Both the position numbers and the translations under genes were made by a program. A DNA stretch of 11,231 nucleotides. Origin: JAWOJF01 sp046481785 (lineage in GTDB: Bacteria > Bacteroidota > Ignavibacteria > Ignavibacteriales > Ignavibacteriaceae). Positions 1 to 5,874 of the stretch are shown one piece after another. The notes below the pieces were generated by a model that worked only from the letters and a program-made list of their open reading frames with translations, made no database searches and was not told where the DNA came from. Each line of letters starts with the position of its first letter. Position 1 is the stretch's first letter. The stretch covers positions 1 through 11,231 of the forward strand of contig JAWOJF010000293.1 in the NCBI GenBank assembly GCA_046481785.1, in the 5' to 3' direction.

Positions 1-24
1 AGCCTCCATGCTAATTGTTTTCTC

Positions 25-44
25 CCACGACTTAAAAGTCGTGG
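25..44. repeat. Short palindrome with TTAAAA centre
   Basis: CCACGAC (25-31) pairs perfectly with GTCGTGG (38-44) around the centre TTAAAA, and the pairing can extend inward to 9 bp. It shares its general plan (CC, variable stem, YTAAAR-like centre, matching stem, GG) with the palindromes at 127-138, 175-186, 209-224 and 5601-5680. There is no T run, so it is not a typical terminator. It is probably one unit of a dispersed REP-like family; that assignment is inference from shape. Confidence 0.6.
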
Positions 45-97
45 CAATTGATATCTTCTCCTTGTGAAGTTAAGGCTGAGTTGTGCAACACTCCCTG

Positions 98-226
98 AAG
101 CCTGGGGAAATCAAACAAAAAAATATGGGCTTTAGCCCCCGACGAGTCACAACAGCCTGAATGTTCCTAAATCAGGGCTAAAGCCCCTACTAGTGCTTTC
201 AGCATTCCCCATGCTAAAGCATGGAG
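98..226. repeat. Left cluster of REP-like palindromes
   Basis: Three palindromes lie within about 130 bp: GGGCTTTAGCCC (127-138), GGGCTAAAGCCC (175-186) and CCATGCT-AA-AGCATGG (209-224). The first is the reverse complement of the second. AAGCCTGGGG at 98-107 is the reverse complement of CCCCAGGCTT at 5590-5599. The stretch 170-232 aligns with 5625-5687 in the right cluster, so the two clusters are copies of one family. No coding sequence is visible here. Palindromes of this kind are often mobilised by REP-associated Y1 transposases, but no such gene is in the window. Confidence 0.65.
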
Positions 227-250
227 TTATTTAAAAACTAAATTTTTGCT

Positions 251-340
251 CTTGCACTTGCTCTTGAACTTGCACTTGCTCTTGCACTTGCACTTGAACT
301 TGCTCTTGAACTTGCACTTGAACTTGCACTTGAACTTGCA
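251..340. repeat. Hexanucleotide tandem array, 15 x CTTGNN
   Basis: There are fifteen exact-phase 6-nt units CTTG followed by CA, AA or CT. Degenerate units sit on either side (TTTGCT at 245-250 and CTTTGCA at 341-347). The first four bases are invariant while the last two vary among three states, so the array is a diverged microsatellite rather than a fresh expansion. It is non-coding and ends about 120 bp upstream of the response regulator start. A role in spacing or expression is possible but nothing in the sequence proves it. Confidence 0.9.
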
Positions 341-351
341 CTTTGCATTAG

Positions 352-388
352 TAGGTATTTCTACCTATACCCTCCGGGTAGTTTTTTG
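352..388 (+). terminator. Two adjacent hairpins followed by T6
   Basis: TAGGTA (352-357) pairs with TACCTA (362-367) around TTTC. Immediately after, TACCC (368-372) pairs with GGGTA (376-380) around TCC, followed by G and six T (382-387). The second hairpin plus T run has the form of a short intrinsic terminator. The stem is only 5 bp, so strength is uncertain. GGTA and TACC segments can also pair in alternative combinations (354-357 with 368-371, or 362-365 with 377-380). It may end a transcript entering from the left or act as an attenuator for the gene at 463. Confidence 0.4.
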
Positions 389-462
389 ATAAACACTCCG
401 TACTTCTTCCCATTTAATATCTGCTTTACTAAATATAGTTTTCTAAAAAAAAAGAAAACCTT

Positions 463-807
463 ATGCGAATTTTGATTATTGAAGATAACACCAGAATGCG
501 GAAAATAATCTGCCGGTTTATATCTGAGCCGGGTGATGTTATTATGGAATGTTCCGACGGCGATGAAGCGTTAGCTGCTTATACAATATTCCGCCCTGAC
601 TGGGTTTTAATGGATTATGAAATGGCGCGTGTTGATGGAGTTACTGCAACAAAAGAGATTATGGAGAATGATCCATCTGCTAAAGTACTGATAGTATCTC
701 AGTATAACGATATCGAAATACAGGAAGCAGCAGTTAATGCAGGTGCTATAAAGTTTATTTCAAAAGAAAATCTAATAGAATTAAAAAGAATAATAAGTAA
801 CTCTTAA
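463..807 (+). CDS. Single-domain response regulator (receiver domain only)
   Basis: This 114-residue cytoplasmic protein is almost exactly one CheY-like receiver domain. The acidic pair is E7-D8, the phospho-acceptor Asp is D51 in VLMDYEM, the switch Ser is S79 in VLIVSQYND, and the conserved Lys is K101 in FISKEN. The SQYND and FISKEN segments resemble receivers of NarL/FixJ regulators, but the protein ends right after the last receiver helix with no DNA-binding or enzymatic domain. It would therefore act by protein contact or phosphotransfer; a truncated NarL-type regulator is the alternative. No histidine kinase is in the window. The ribosome site before ATG is weak (an A-rich run, AAAGAAAACC). 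Only 9 nt separate its stop from the next gene, so the two are probably co-transcribed. Its partner kinase and target cannot be told from the sequence. Confidence 0.9.
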   Translation: MRILIIEDNTRMRKIICRFISEPGDVIMECSDGDEALAAYTIFRPDWVLMDYEMARVDGVTATKEIMENDPSAKVLIVSQYNDIEIQEAAVNAGAIKFISKENLIELKRIISNS

Positions 808-816
808 GGAATATTT

Positions 817-3800
817 ATGAAAAGACATATTATACTTTTCCTGATTTTGACAGGATATTTTACCAGCCTGTTTTCTCAGATACCTGTTACTAATCTGAGA
901 CTTCATTTAAAAGCTGATGCAGGAACATCAACTACAACGGATGGTGCCGCTGTTTCTTCGTGGGCAGACCAGTCAGGCAACGGTAATAATGCTGCTGCCC
1001 CCGGAACTCAGCCGGTATATAAAACAAATGTAATGAATGGGAACCCGGCTATCCGTTTTGACGGAGGATTTACTTATATGCAGTTGCCTGCACTGGGTAT
1101 ACAAAATAACGATTATGAAATATTTATTGTGGCACGTACAACGAGCAGCGCAATACAATTTTTAATTGGCGGATCAACTGAGAACTATGAGATGCACCTG
1201 AATGGGGGTAACGGTGCACGTTATATCCCTAATAGTGGTACTTATCTTGATAAGGGAAATGATGGCGAATACAGTGATGGTAATCCACATATCTTTAGTA
1301 TGCGTGCATCGTCAACAGAAGGTGTTGTTCGTGTTGATGGCAGTGATGGTGAAAGTACATCCACTGATGCCCGCAGTTCAGATGGAGGTGGACTGGTGCT
1401 TGGTGTCCGTTCGTTAGGAGCTTTTTATCTGGATGGTGATATTGCAGAAGTAATCATTTATAATTCTGTTCTTTCTTCTATTGACAGGATAAGCGTGGAA
1501 CTTTACCTTGCTGAAAAATACGGAATGAATTTACCTGTTCTATTTACAGTTAACAGTACTGCTGATGTTGATACAGGTACGGGAAATCATGGCACTCTCC
1601 GGTACATAATGAATAAGATTAATGCTAATGCATACTCTTTAACATCAGTAATTAACATGACTAATATATCCGGTACTATCACATTAACAAGCGCACTTCC
1701 ACCGGTTAACTACAATACCACTATTATTGGTCCCGGGCAAGATAATCTTACTATAAGCGGAGATAATTTATACCGTCCATTTTTTATTGGAGCCGGAACA
1801 GCACCGTTCTCGGAAATTTCACCCGCTTCACCAAATGTCCGCATAGAACAACTTAAAATAATTAATTCTCATGGAAAAGGATTTAACGGAACTGTAGGCG
1901 GCGGAGCCTCAGCAGGAATGGGGGGTGCCATATTTCTGAATAGCGGAAGTGTTACAATTGATAATGTAAGTTTTGAGGGAAATCAGGCTTCAGGTGGAAA
2001 TGCAACCGGCAGTTCACGCGGTAGTGGCGGCGGTGCGGGCTTTGGAGGTACTGCAATATCAGCTACAGGTGGTGGAGGCGGACTGCTTGGGGGTGTTGGC
2101 GGATTTCCAGCTGGTGGGTTTAATTCTGCCGGACATGGAGGAACAGGCGGCGGGGGCGGCTCCTCAGCAGCCGGTGATGCAGGTTCCGGCGGTTTCGGCG
2201 GCGGCGGTGGTTCAAGAACAACGAATGCAGGTTTTGGTACATATTATCCCGGAACTGGTGGTTTTGGCGGCGGCGGCGGTGCCGGGCCTCAGTTTGGCGG
2301 CGGCAGCGTTTTTGGCGGCGGTGCTGCATCAACAACTCAAGGGGGCGGTGGTGCCGGAATGGGTGGTGCAGTATTTAATAAAGGCGGAGTACTTATTATT
2401 TCAAATTCTACATTCTTTAATAATTATGCTAATGGAGGCACCGGAGCAAATAACGGAGGTTCATACGGGGGTGCAATTTTTAATTACAGCGGATTTTATT
2501 CATTTCAGAATATAACATATGGAACAGCAGAACTGGCTAACTCTGCCGAAAACCAACCTGATTTATTTATCTATTCAGGAACAAGTGCAATTCCTGAAGC
2601 AGTTACACTTCCTGCAAGTAATGTTACTGCCGCAACTGCTATAATAAATGGAACAGTGAATACAAGAGAACTACCGACAACTTATTATTTTATGTATGGT
2701 ACTGATCCATCTTCTTTATCAACTACTTTAGGTACTCAAAATGCAGGAAGCAGCGGGACAGTTAATGTGAGTGCAAACCTTTCCGGATTATCATATGCAA
2801 CTTTTTATTATTACAGGATTATTGCTTTTAATGCTGAGGGATCGGATACATCCTCACTTGGTTCATTTATTTATGATACTACATTATCAAAAACAAATCT
2901 TGCATTATGGCTGTCTGCAGATAAAGGTATGGATGTATCAGGTGGAATTATTTCAGGCTGGTATGACCGTTCGGGAAATTCAAATAATGCCACTCAAAGC
3001 TTATCCGGTAATAAACCTGCATTACAGGCTAATGAAATTAATGGATTACCGGCAGCCAGGTTTAATGGATCCAGTTCGTATTTAAATCTTCCGGCAGCAT
3101 CCACCATAGGAATTCAAAATTCAGATTACGAAATGTTTTTCGTTGCAAAATCTTCATCTTCCGCAGTGCAGTTTCCAATCGGCTCATTTGAAAATTATGA
3201 GCTGCAGCTTAACGGTGGTGTAGGTGTAAGGTATATCCCGGCAGGGGCTCCGTTTCTTGATAAAGGAAACAATAATGATTATACAAATGGGGAAGCGCAT
3301 ATTTTTGAAGCTAAAGCAACTTCATCAAATGGTATTGTTCGTGTAGATGGCGAGGCAGGCGGGTACTCACTTACCGACAGAAGAAGCTCCAGCCCGGCAA
3401 ACCTTGTATTAGGAAGAAGAGCGAACGGAAGCTTTTACTTTAACGGAGATATTGCTGAAGTGATTATCTATAATACAAGTTTGAGTTCAGATCAAAAACT
3501 TGCTGTCATTCAGTATCTCACTGATAAATACAATTTAACCTACTCAATTGTTACTGAACCTACTATACAGTCCGCCAGCATGTTTATTGATAATGTATCA
3601 GATACTTCTATGAGGGTTACTGTAAATAAAGGAAATGGTTCGCGAAGAATTATTCTGGCAAAAAGCGGAAGCAGCGTTGATGCTGTTCCACAAGATGGGG
3701 AGATATATAATGTGAATGCTCAGTTTGGTGCCGGTTCTCAAATTGGTTCAGGTAACTTTGTAGTATATGCCGGTACAGATAGTATTGTAACCTTAACGGG

Positions 3801-5538
3801 ACTTACATCAAATACCATTTATCATTTTGCAGCGTTCGAGTATAATGGTACAAGTGGTGAAGAAGATTATTTAACTGTATCTCCTGCAGTCGGGCACGAT
3901 ACAACAAATTTCAGCCTTCCCGTTGTTTTGATGCTGCAGCCTTCAGATTTAACCTTAACAGGAGCAACACTGCGTTGTTCTATTAATCCGGGCGGTTCTG
4001 AAACTACATATCGTTTTATTTATGGAACAGACTCCGGCGCTTTAACAGATACAATCCCCTCACAAAGTGCCGGGAATGGAATATCAGATCAAATAGTTAC
4101 ATCTGCAACAGGCAGTTTAAACCCGGAAACTGTTTACTACGTAAAATTAGTCGCCCAAAATGCCGGGGGAATTTCAGAATCTGATATCATAGCATTTATT
4201 ACAGATACAACTTATGCACGGGCAAATTTGCGTTTATGGCTGAGAGCTGATGAAGGTACTTCATCAACAATTGATGGCGGCAGTATTTCAATATGGACTG
4301 ATGTTTCAGGCAACGGGCACGATGCATCTCAATCAAATGGAATACTACAGCCGCAGTACAAGGAAAATATTTTTAATGGGATGCCTGTTATTCGTTTTGA
4401 CGGTACAAATGATTTTTTAACTACTGTAACAACATCTGCGCTTGGTATAACTGATTCCGATTATGAAATTTTAATTGTTGCAAAAAGCAGTTCTTCATCA
4501 ATTGGGTTTTTATTCAGTGCAGCCAATGAACAGTTTGAGGCTCATATTAATGGCGGCAGCGGGATACGATATATTCCTAAAGCCGGTTCATTTATAGACG
4601 ATGGAACAGCTAATCAATATCATGATGGCAACCCTCACCTGTTTGTATTTCGCGCAACCTCTTCAGATGCAAATGTAAGAGTAGACGGAATTAACGGAGG
4701 ATCAAGCGGAGTATCAGGGCGAAATTCATTTAATGGTGCTTTAAATTTTGGTGTCCGTTTGGGAAATATATTACCGTTAAACGGAGATATTGCAGAGATA
4801 CTAATCTACAACCGGGTTCTTGAAAACGAAGAACGTGAAATAATTGAACCTGCCCTTGCGCAAAAATACAATATAACTTCAGGCATGCTGCCGGTTGAGC
4901 TTACCTCTTTTACTGCAGAAACAAACCGGCTGAATGCTACAATAAAATGGACTACCGCTACTGAAGTAAATAATTATGGATTTGAAGTTGAGAGGCAAGC
5001 CCACAGTCCACAGTCTTCAGTCGGCAGTCAAACACAAGTAGGCAACCCGCCTGCCGGACGTGCAGGTGGGCAGTATGCAGCAGGCAATCAATTGCAATGG
5101 GATAATGTGGGTTTTATTAAAGGCAACGGCAATAGTAATTCTGTAAAAGAATATTTATTTGTTGATAAAAACCTTTCAGCAGGAAAGTATTTATACCGCT
5201 TAAAACAGATTGATATAGATGGTTCATATGAATACTCTGATGAAATAGAAGTTGAAGTTGGAGCGGCACCGCTTGAATTTAATCTTGTTCAGAATTATCC
5301 TAATCCGTTTAATCCATCAACATTAATAGAATTTACATTACCTGGAAACGGTATTGCTTCGTTAAAAGTATACAATATGCTTGGAGAGGAGGCAGCAACA
5401 TTATTTAATGAGTATGCTGAAGCAGGGAAATATCAGCAGGTTAGATTTGATGCTTCTTCATTTGCCTCAGGGATATATATAGCAAGGCTTCAATTTGGTA
5501 ATCAGCAGGTGACAAAAAAAATGCTGCTGCTTAAGTGA
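817..5538 (+). CDS. Giant secreted T9SS cargo protein with three LamG-like domains
   Basis: This is a 1573-residue surface or extracellular protein. Residues 1-21 are a signal peptide ending FSQ. Domains in order: LamG/concanavalin-like copy 1 (about 25-238); a beta-helix-like block beginning with a CSLREA-like GTLRYI element (about 243-585), interrupted by a very glycine-rich stretch (358-517); an Fn3-like linker (593-688); LamG copy 2 (691-907); a second linker domain (about 914-1031); an Fn3-like linker (1035-1132); LamG copy 3 (1134-1354); a pre-sorting domain starting LPVELTSF (1358-1486); and a type IX sorting domain (1487-1573) with NYPNPFNPST and a terminal KKMLLLK. No catalytic motif is recognised, so adhesion or glycan binding is the likeliest role (inference). 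Residues 1396-1418 are coded by a heptamer repeat and a palindrome. The stop of the preceding regulator is 9 nt upstream, and TAAGGA (805-810) overlapping that stop is the ribosome site. Confidence 0.93.
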   Translation: MKRHIILFLILTGYFTSLFSQIPVTNLRLHLKADAGTSTTTDGAAVSSWADQSGNGNNAAAPGTQPVYKTNVMNGNPAIRFDGGFTYMQLPALGIQNNDYEIFIVARTTSSAIQFLIGGSTENYEMHLNGGNGARYIPNSGTYLDKGNDGEYSDGNPHIFSMRASSTEGVVRVDGSDGESTSTDARSSDGGGLVLGVRSLGAFYLDGDIAEVIIYNSVLSSIDRISVELYLAEKYGMNLPVLFTVNSTADVDTGTGNHGTLRYIMNKINANAYSLTSVINMTNISGTITLTSALPPVNYNTTIIGPGQDNLTISGDNLYRPFFIGAGTAPFSEISPASPNVRIEQLKIINSHGKGFNGTVGGGASAGMGGAIFLNSGSVTIDNVSFEGNQASGGNATGSSRGSGGGAGFGGTAISATGGGGGLLGGVGGFPAGGFNSAGHGGTGGGGGSSAAGDAGSGGFGGGGGSRTTNAGFGTYYPGTGGFGGGGGAGPQFGGGSVFGGGAASTTQGGGGAGMGGAVFNKGGVLIISNSTFFNNYANGGTGANNGGSYGGAIFNYSGFYSFQNITYGTAELANSAENQPDLFIYSGTSAIPEAVTLPASNVTAATAIINGTVNTRELPTTYYFMYGTDPSSLSTTLGTQNAGSSGTVNVSANLSGLSYATFYYYRIIAFNAEGSDTSSLGSFIYDTTLSKTNLALWLSADKGMDVSGGIISGWYDRSGNSNNATQSLSGNKPALQANEINGLPAARFNGSSSYLNLPAASTIGIQNSDYEMFFVAKSSSSAVQFPIGSFENYELQLNGGVGVRYIPAGAPFLDKGNNNDYTNGEAHIFEAKATSSNGIVRVDGEAGGYSLTDRRSSSPANLVLGRRANGSFYFNGDIAEVIIYNTSLSSDQKLAVIQYLTDKYNLTYSIVTEPTIQSASMFIDNVSDTSMRVTVNKGNGSRRIILAKSGSSVDAVPQDGEIYNVNAQFGAGSQIGSGNFVVYAGTDSIVTLTGLTSNTIYHFAAFEYNGTSGEEDYLTVSPAVGHDTTNFSLPVVLMLQPSDLTLTGATLRCSINPGGSETTYRFIYGTDSGALTDTIPSQSAGNGISDQIVTSATGSLNPETVYYVKLVAQNAGGISESDIIAFITDTTYARANLRLWLRADEGTSSTIDGGSISIWTDVSGNGHDASQSNGILQPQYKENIFNGMPVIRFDGTNDFLTTVTTSALGITDSDYEILIVAKSSSSSIGFLFSAANEQFEAHINGGSGIRYIPKAGSFIDDGTANQYHDGNPHLFVFRATSSDANVRVDGINGGSSGVSGRNSFNGALNFGVRLGNILPLNGDIAEILIYNRVLENEEREIIEPALAQKYNITSGMLPVELTSFTAETNRLNATIKWTTATEVNNYGFEVERQAHSPQSSVGSQTQVGNPPAGRAGGQYAAGNQLQWDNVGFIKGNGNSNSVKEYLFVDKNLSAGKYLYRLKQIDIDGSYEYSDEIEVEVGAAPLEFNLVQNYPNPFNPSTLIEFTLPGNGIASLKVYNMLGEEAATLFNEYAEAGKYQQVRFDASSFASGIYIARLQFGNQQVTKKMLLLK
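889..1530 (+). repeat. LamG-like domain copy 1 (residues 25-238)
   Basis: This is the first of three homologous domain copies in the giant T9SS protein. Shared landmarks in order are NLRLHLKAD, WADQSGNGNNA, AIRFDG, DYEIFIVA, HLNGGNGARYIP, NPHIFSMRA, VRVDG, GDIAEVIIYN and a closing EKYGM. These are typical of the concanavalin A-like fold often found in T9SS surface proteins of this group. The copies at 2887-3537 and 4216-4878 keep the same landmarks. Confidence 0.85.
1888..2367 (+). other. Glycine-rich coding segment inside beta-helix block
   Basis: Residues 358-517 of the giant protein consist largely of Gly with Ala, Ser and Phe, in runs such as GFGGGGG. They are encoded by GGC/GGT/GGA triplets, giving a GC-rich patch in an AT-rich gene. 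It begins and ends with near-identical turns, GMGGAIF (about 367-373) and GMGGAVF (514-520), followed by SVTIDNVSF or VLIISNSTF. This suggests that a glycine-rich loop was expanded within a repeated beta-helix rung. A third GGAIF rung occurs at 551-555. Long open frames in the other phases here are by-products of the GGN bias. Confidence 0.75.
2887..3537 (+). repeat. LamG-like domain copy 2 (residues 691-907)
   Basis: This is the second homologous copy. Landmarks are NLALWLSAD, WYDRSGNSNNA, AARFNG, DYEMFFVA, QLNGGVGVRYIP, EAHIFEAKA, VRVDG, GDIAEVIIYN and DKYNL. By eye it is clearly homologous to copies 1 and 3 along its full length, which indicates intragenic duplication followed by divergence. 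Confidence 0.85.
4216..4878 (+). repeat. LamG-like domain copy 3 (residues 1134-1354)
   Basis: This is the third homologous copy. Landmarks are NLRLWLRAD, WTDVSGNGHDA, VIRFDG, DYEILIVA, HINGGSGIRYIP, NPHLFVFRA, VRVDG, GDIAEILIYN and QKYNI. Its opening ADEGTSSTIDGG matches copy 1 (ADAGTSTTTDGA) more closely than copy 2. Confidence 0.85.
5002..5029 (+). repeat. In-frame heptanucleotide repeat, 4 x NNCAGTC
   Basis: Four contiguous 7-nt units, CACAGTC, CACAGTC, TTCAGTC and GGCAGTC, lie within the coding sequence and encode residues 1396-1405 (start HSPQSSVGS). The unit length is not a multiple of three, so gain or loss of a single unit would shift the frame before the C-terminal sorting domain. 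The unit sequences already differ in their first two bases, which would lower slippage. Confidence 0.85.
5040..5087 (+). repeat. In-frame GC-rich palindrome flanked by AGGCAA copies
   Basis: CCCGCCTGC (5046-5054) pairs with GCAGGTGGG (5062-5070), with one G-T pair, around a 7-nt loop. It is translated as NPPAGRAGG (about residues 1410-1418). AGGCAA occurs on both sides (5040-5045 and 5082-5087), 42 nt apart, a multiple of three. The patch is much richer in GC than its surroundings. It looks like a small palindromic element inserted without breaking the frame, comparable in principle to Rickettsia palindromic elements. The target duplication is inference. Confidence 0.6.
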
Positions 5539-5584
5539 TAGATTTAGCAGGAATATAAAAGTAAAAATTAGTGAATTAAGGTGT

Positions 5585-5685
5585 ATTAACCCCAGGCTTA
5601 GGGCTTAAGCCCTGAATTAGCTTCAGTTCAGGGCTAAAGCCCGTTATATTCTTTAGGCTCCCCCATGTTAAAACTTGGGGTTAAT
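5585..5685. repeat. Right REP-like palindromic element, about 101 bp
   Basis: The element is bounded by a perfect 10-nt inverted repeat: ATTAACCCCA (5585-5594) and TGGGGTTAAT (5676-5685). Inside are the perfect palindrome GGGCTTAAGCCC (5601-5612) and GGGCTAAAGCCC (5631-5642). Together with flanking CCCTGAA/TTCAGGG they form a 16-bp arm pair (5601-5616 with 5627-5642) with one mismatch and a 10-nt loop. A last hairpin, CCCCATGTT/AACTTGGGG, spans 5662-5680. It is homologous to the left cluster at 98-226. It follows the giant gene by about 45 bp and has no T run. Confidence 0.7.
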
Positions 5686-5828
5686 CAATAAAATTTAATA
5701 TTTATTCCTCAGTCTTTAATTTTTACACAATCTCTTCGGTGGAAATTAATGATCATGCTAACTAAAAAATGAAAATACATTGACTCAAATTGACTTTTGG
5801 GACTGCCTGCATTATTGAATAATTTGGT
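5686..5828. other. Gene-free AT-rich spacer
   Basis: This is the remainder of the 336-nt gap between two convergent genes (5539-5874), after the palindromic element. I see no open frame, RNA gene or clear terminator. The only small structure is ATTATT-G-AATAAT at 5811-5823, which is too AT-rich to weigh much. Confidence 0.5.
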
Positions 5829-5873
5829 CGTCTCAGAGACGCAGACAATCCGTCGGGGCGAATGCGCCGTCGG
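5829..5873. repeat. GC-rich structured spacer just downstream of manB
   Basis: A GC-rich patch ends directly beside the manB stop codon in an otherwise AT-rich gap. It contains the perfect palindrome CGTCTC-A-GAGACG (5829-5841) and two direct copies of CCGTCGG (5850-5856 and 5867-5873). These bracket a small hairpin, GGCG-AATG-CGCC (5857-5868). No T run follows on either strand, so it is not a standard intrinsic terminator. It may be another dispersed repeat or a transcript-end structure. Confidence 0.5.
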
Positions 5874-5874
5874 T

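Noticed and set aside
98..226. Possible intrinsic terminators at the GGGCTAAAGCCC palindromes
   Set aside because: No T run follows any of them on either strand, and the same palindromes recur in homologous clusters, so a dispersed repeat explains them better.
251..340. Possible CRISPR array
   Set aside because: The repeat unit is 6 nt with no spacers; it is a simple-sequence array, and no cas genes are present.
1973..2515. Long Val/Ala-rich open frame in the second phase
   Set aside because: It lies wholly inside the giant gene over the GGN-rich segment; reading glycine codons out of phase produces it, and there is no separate start context.
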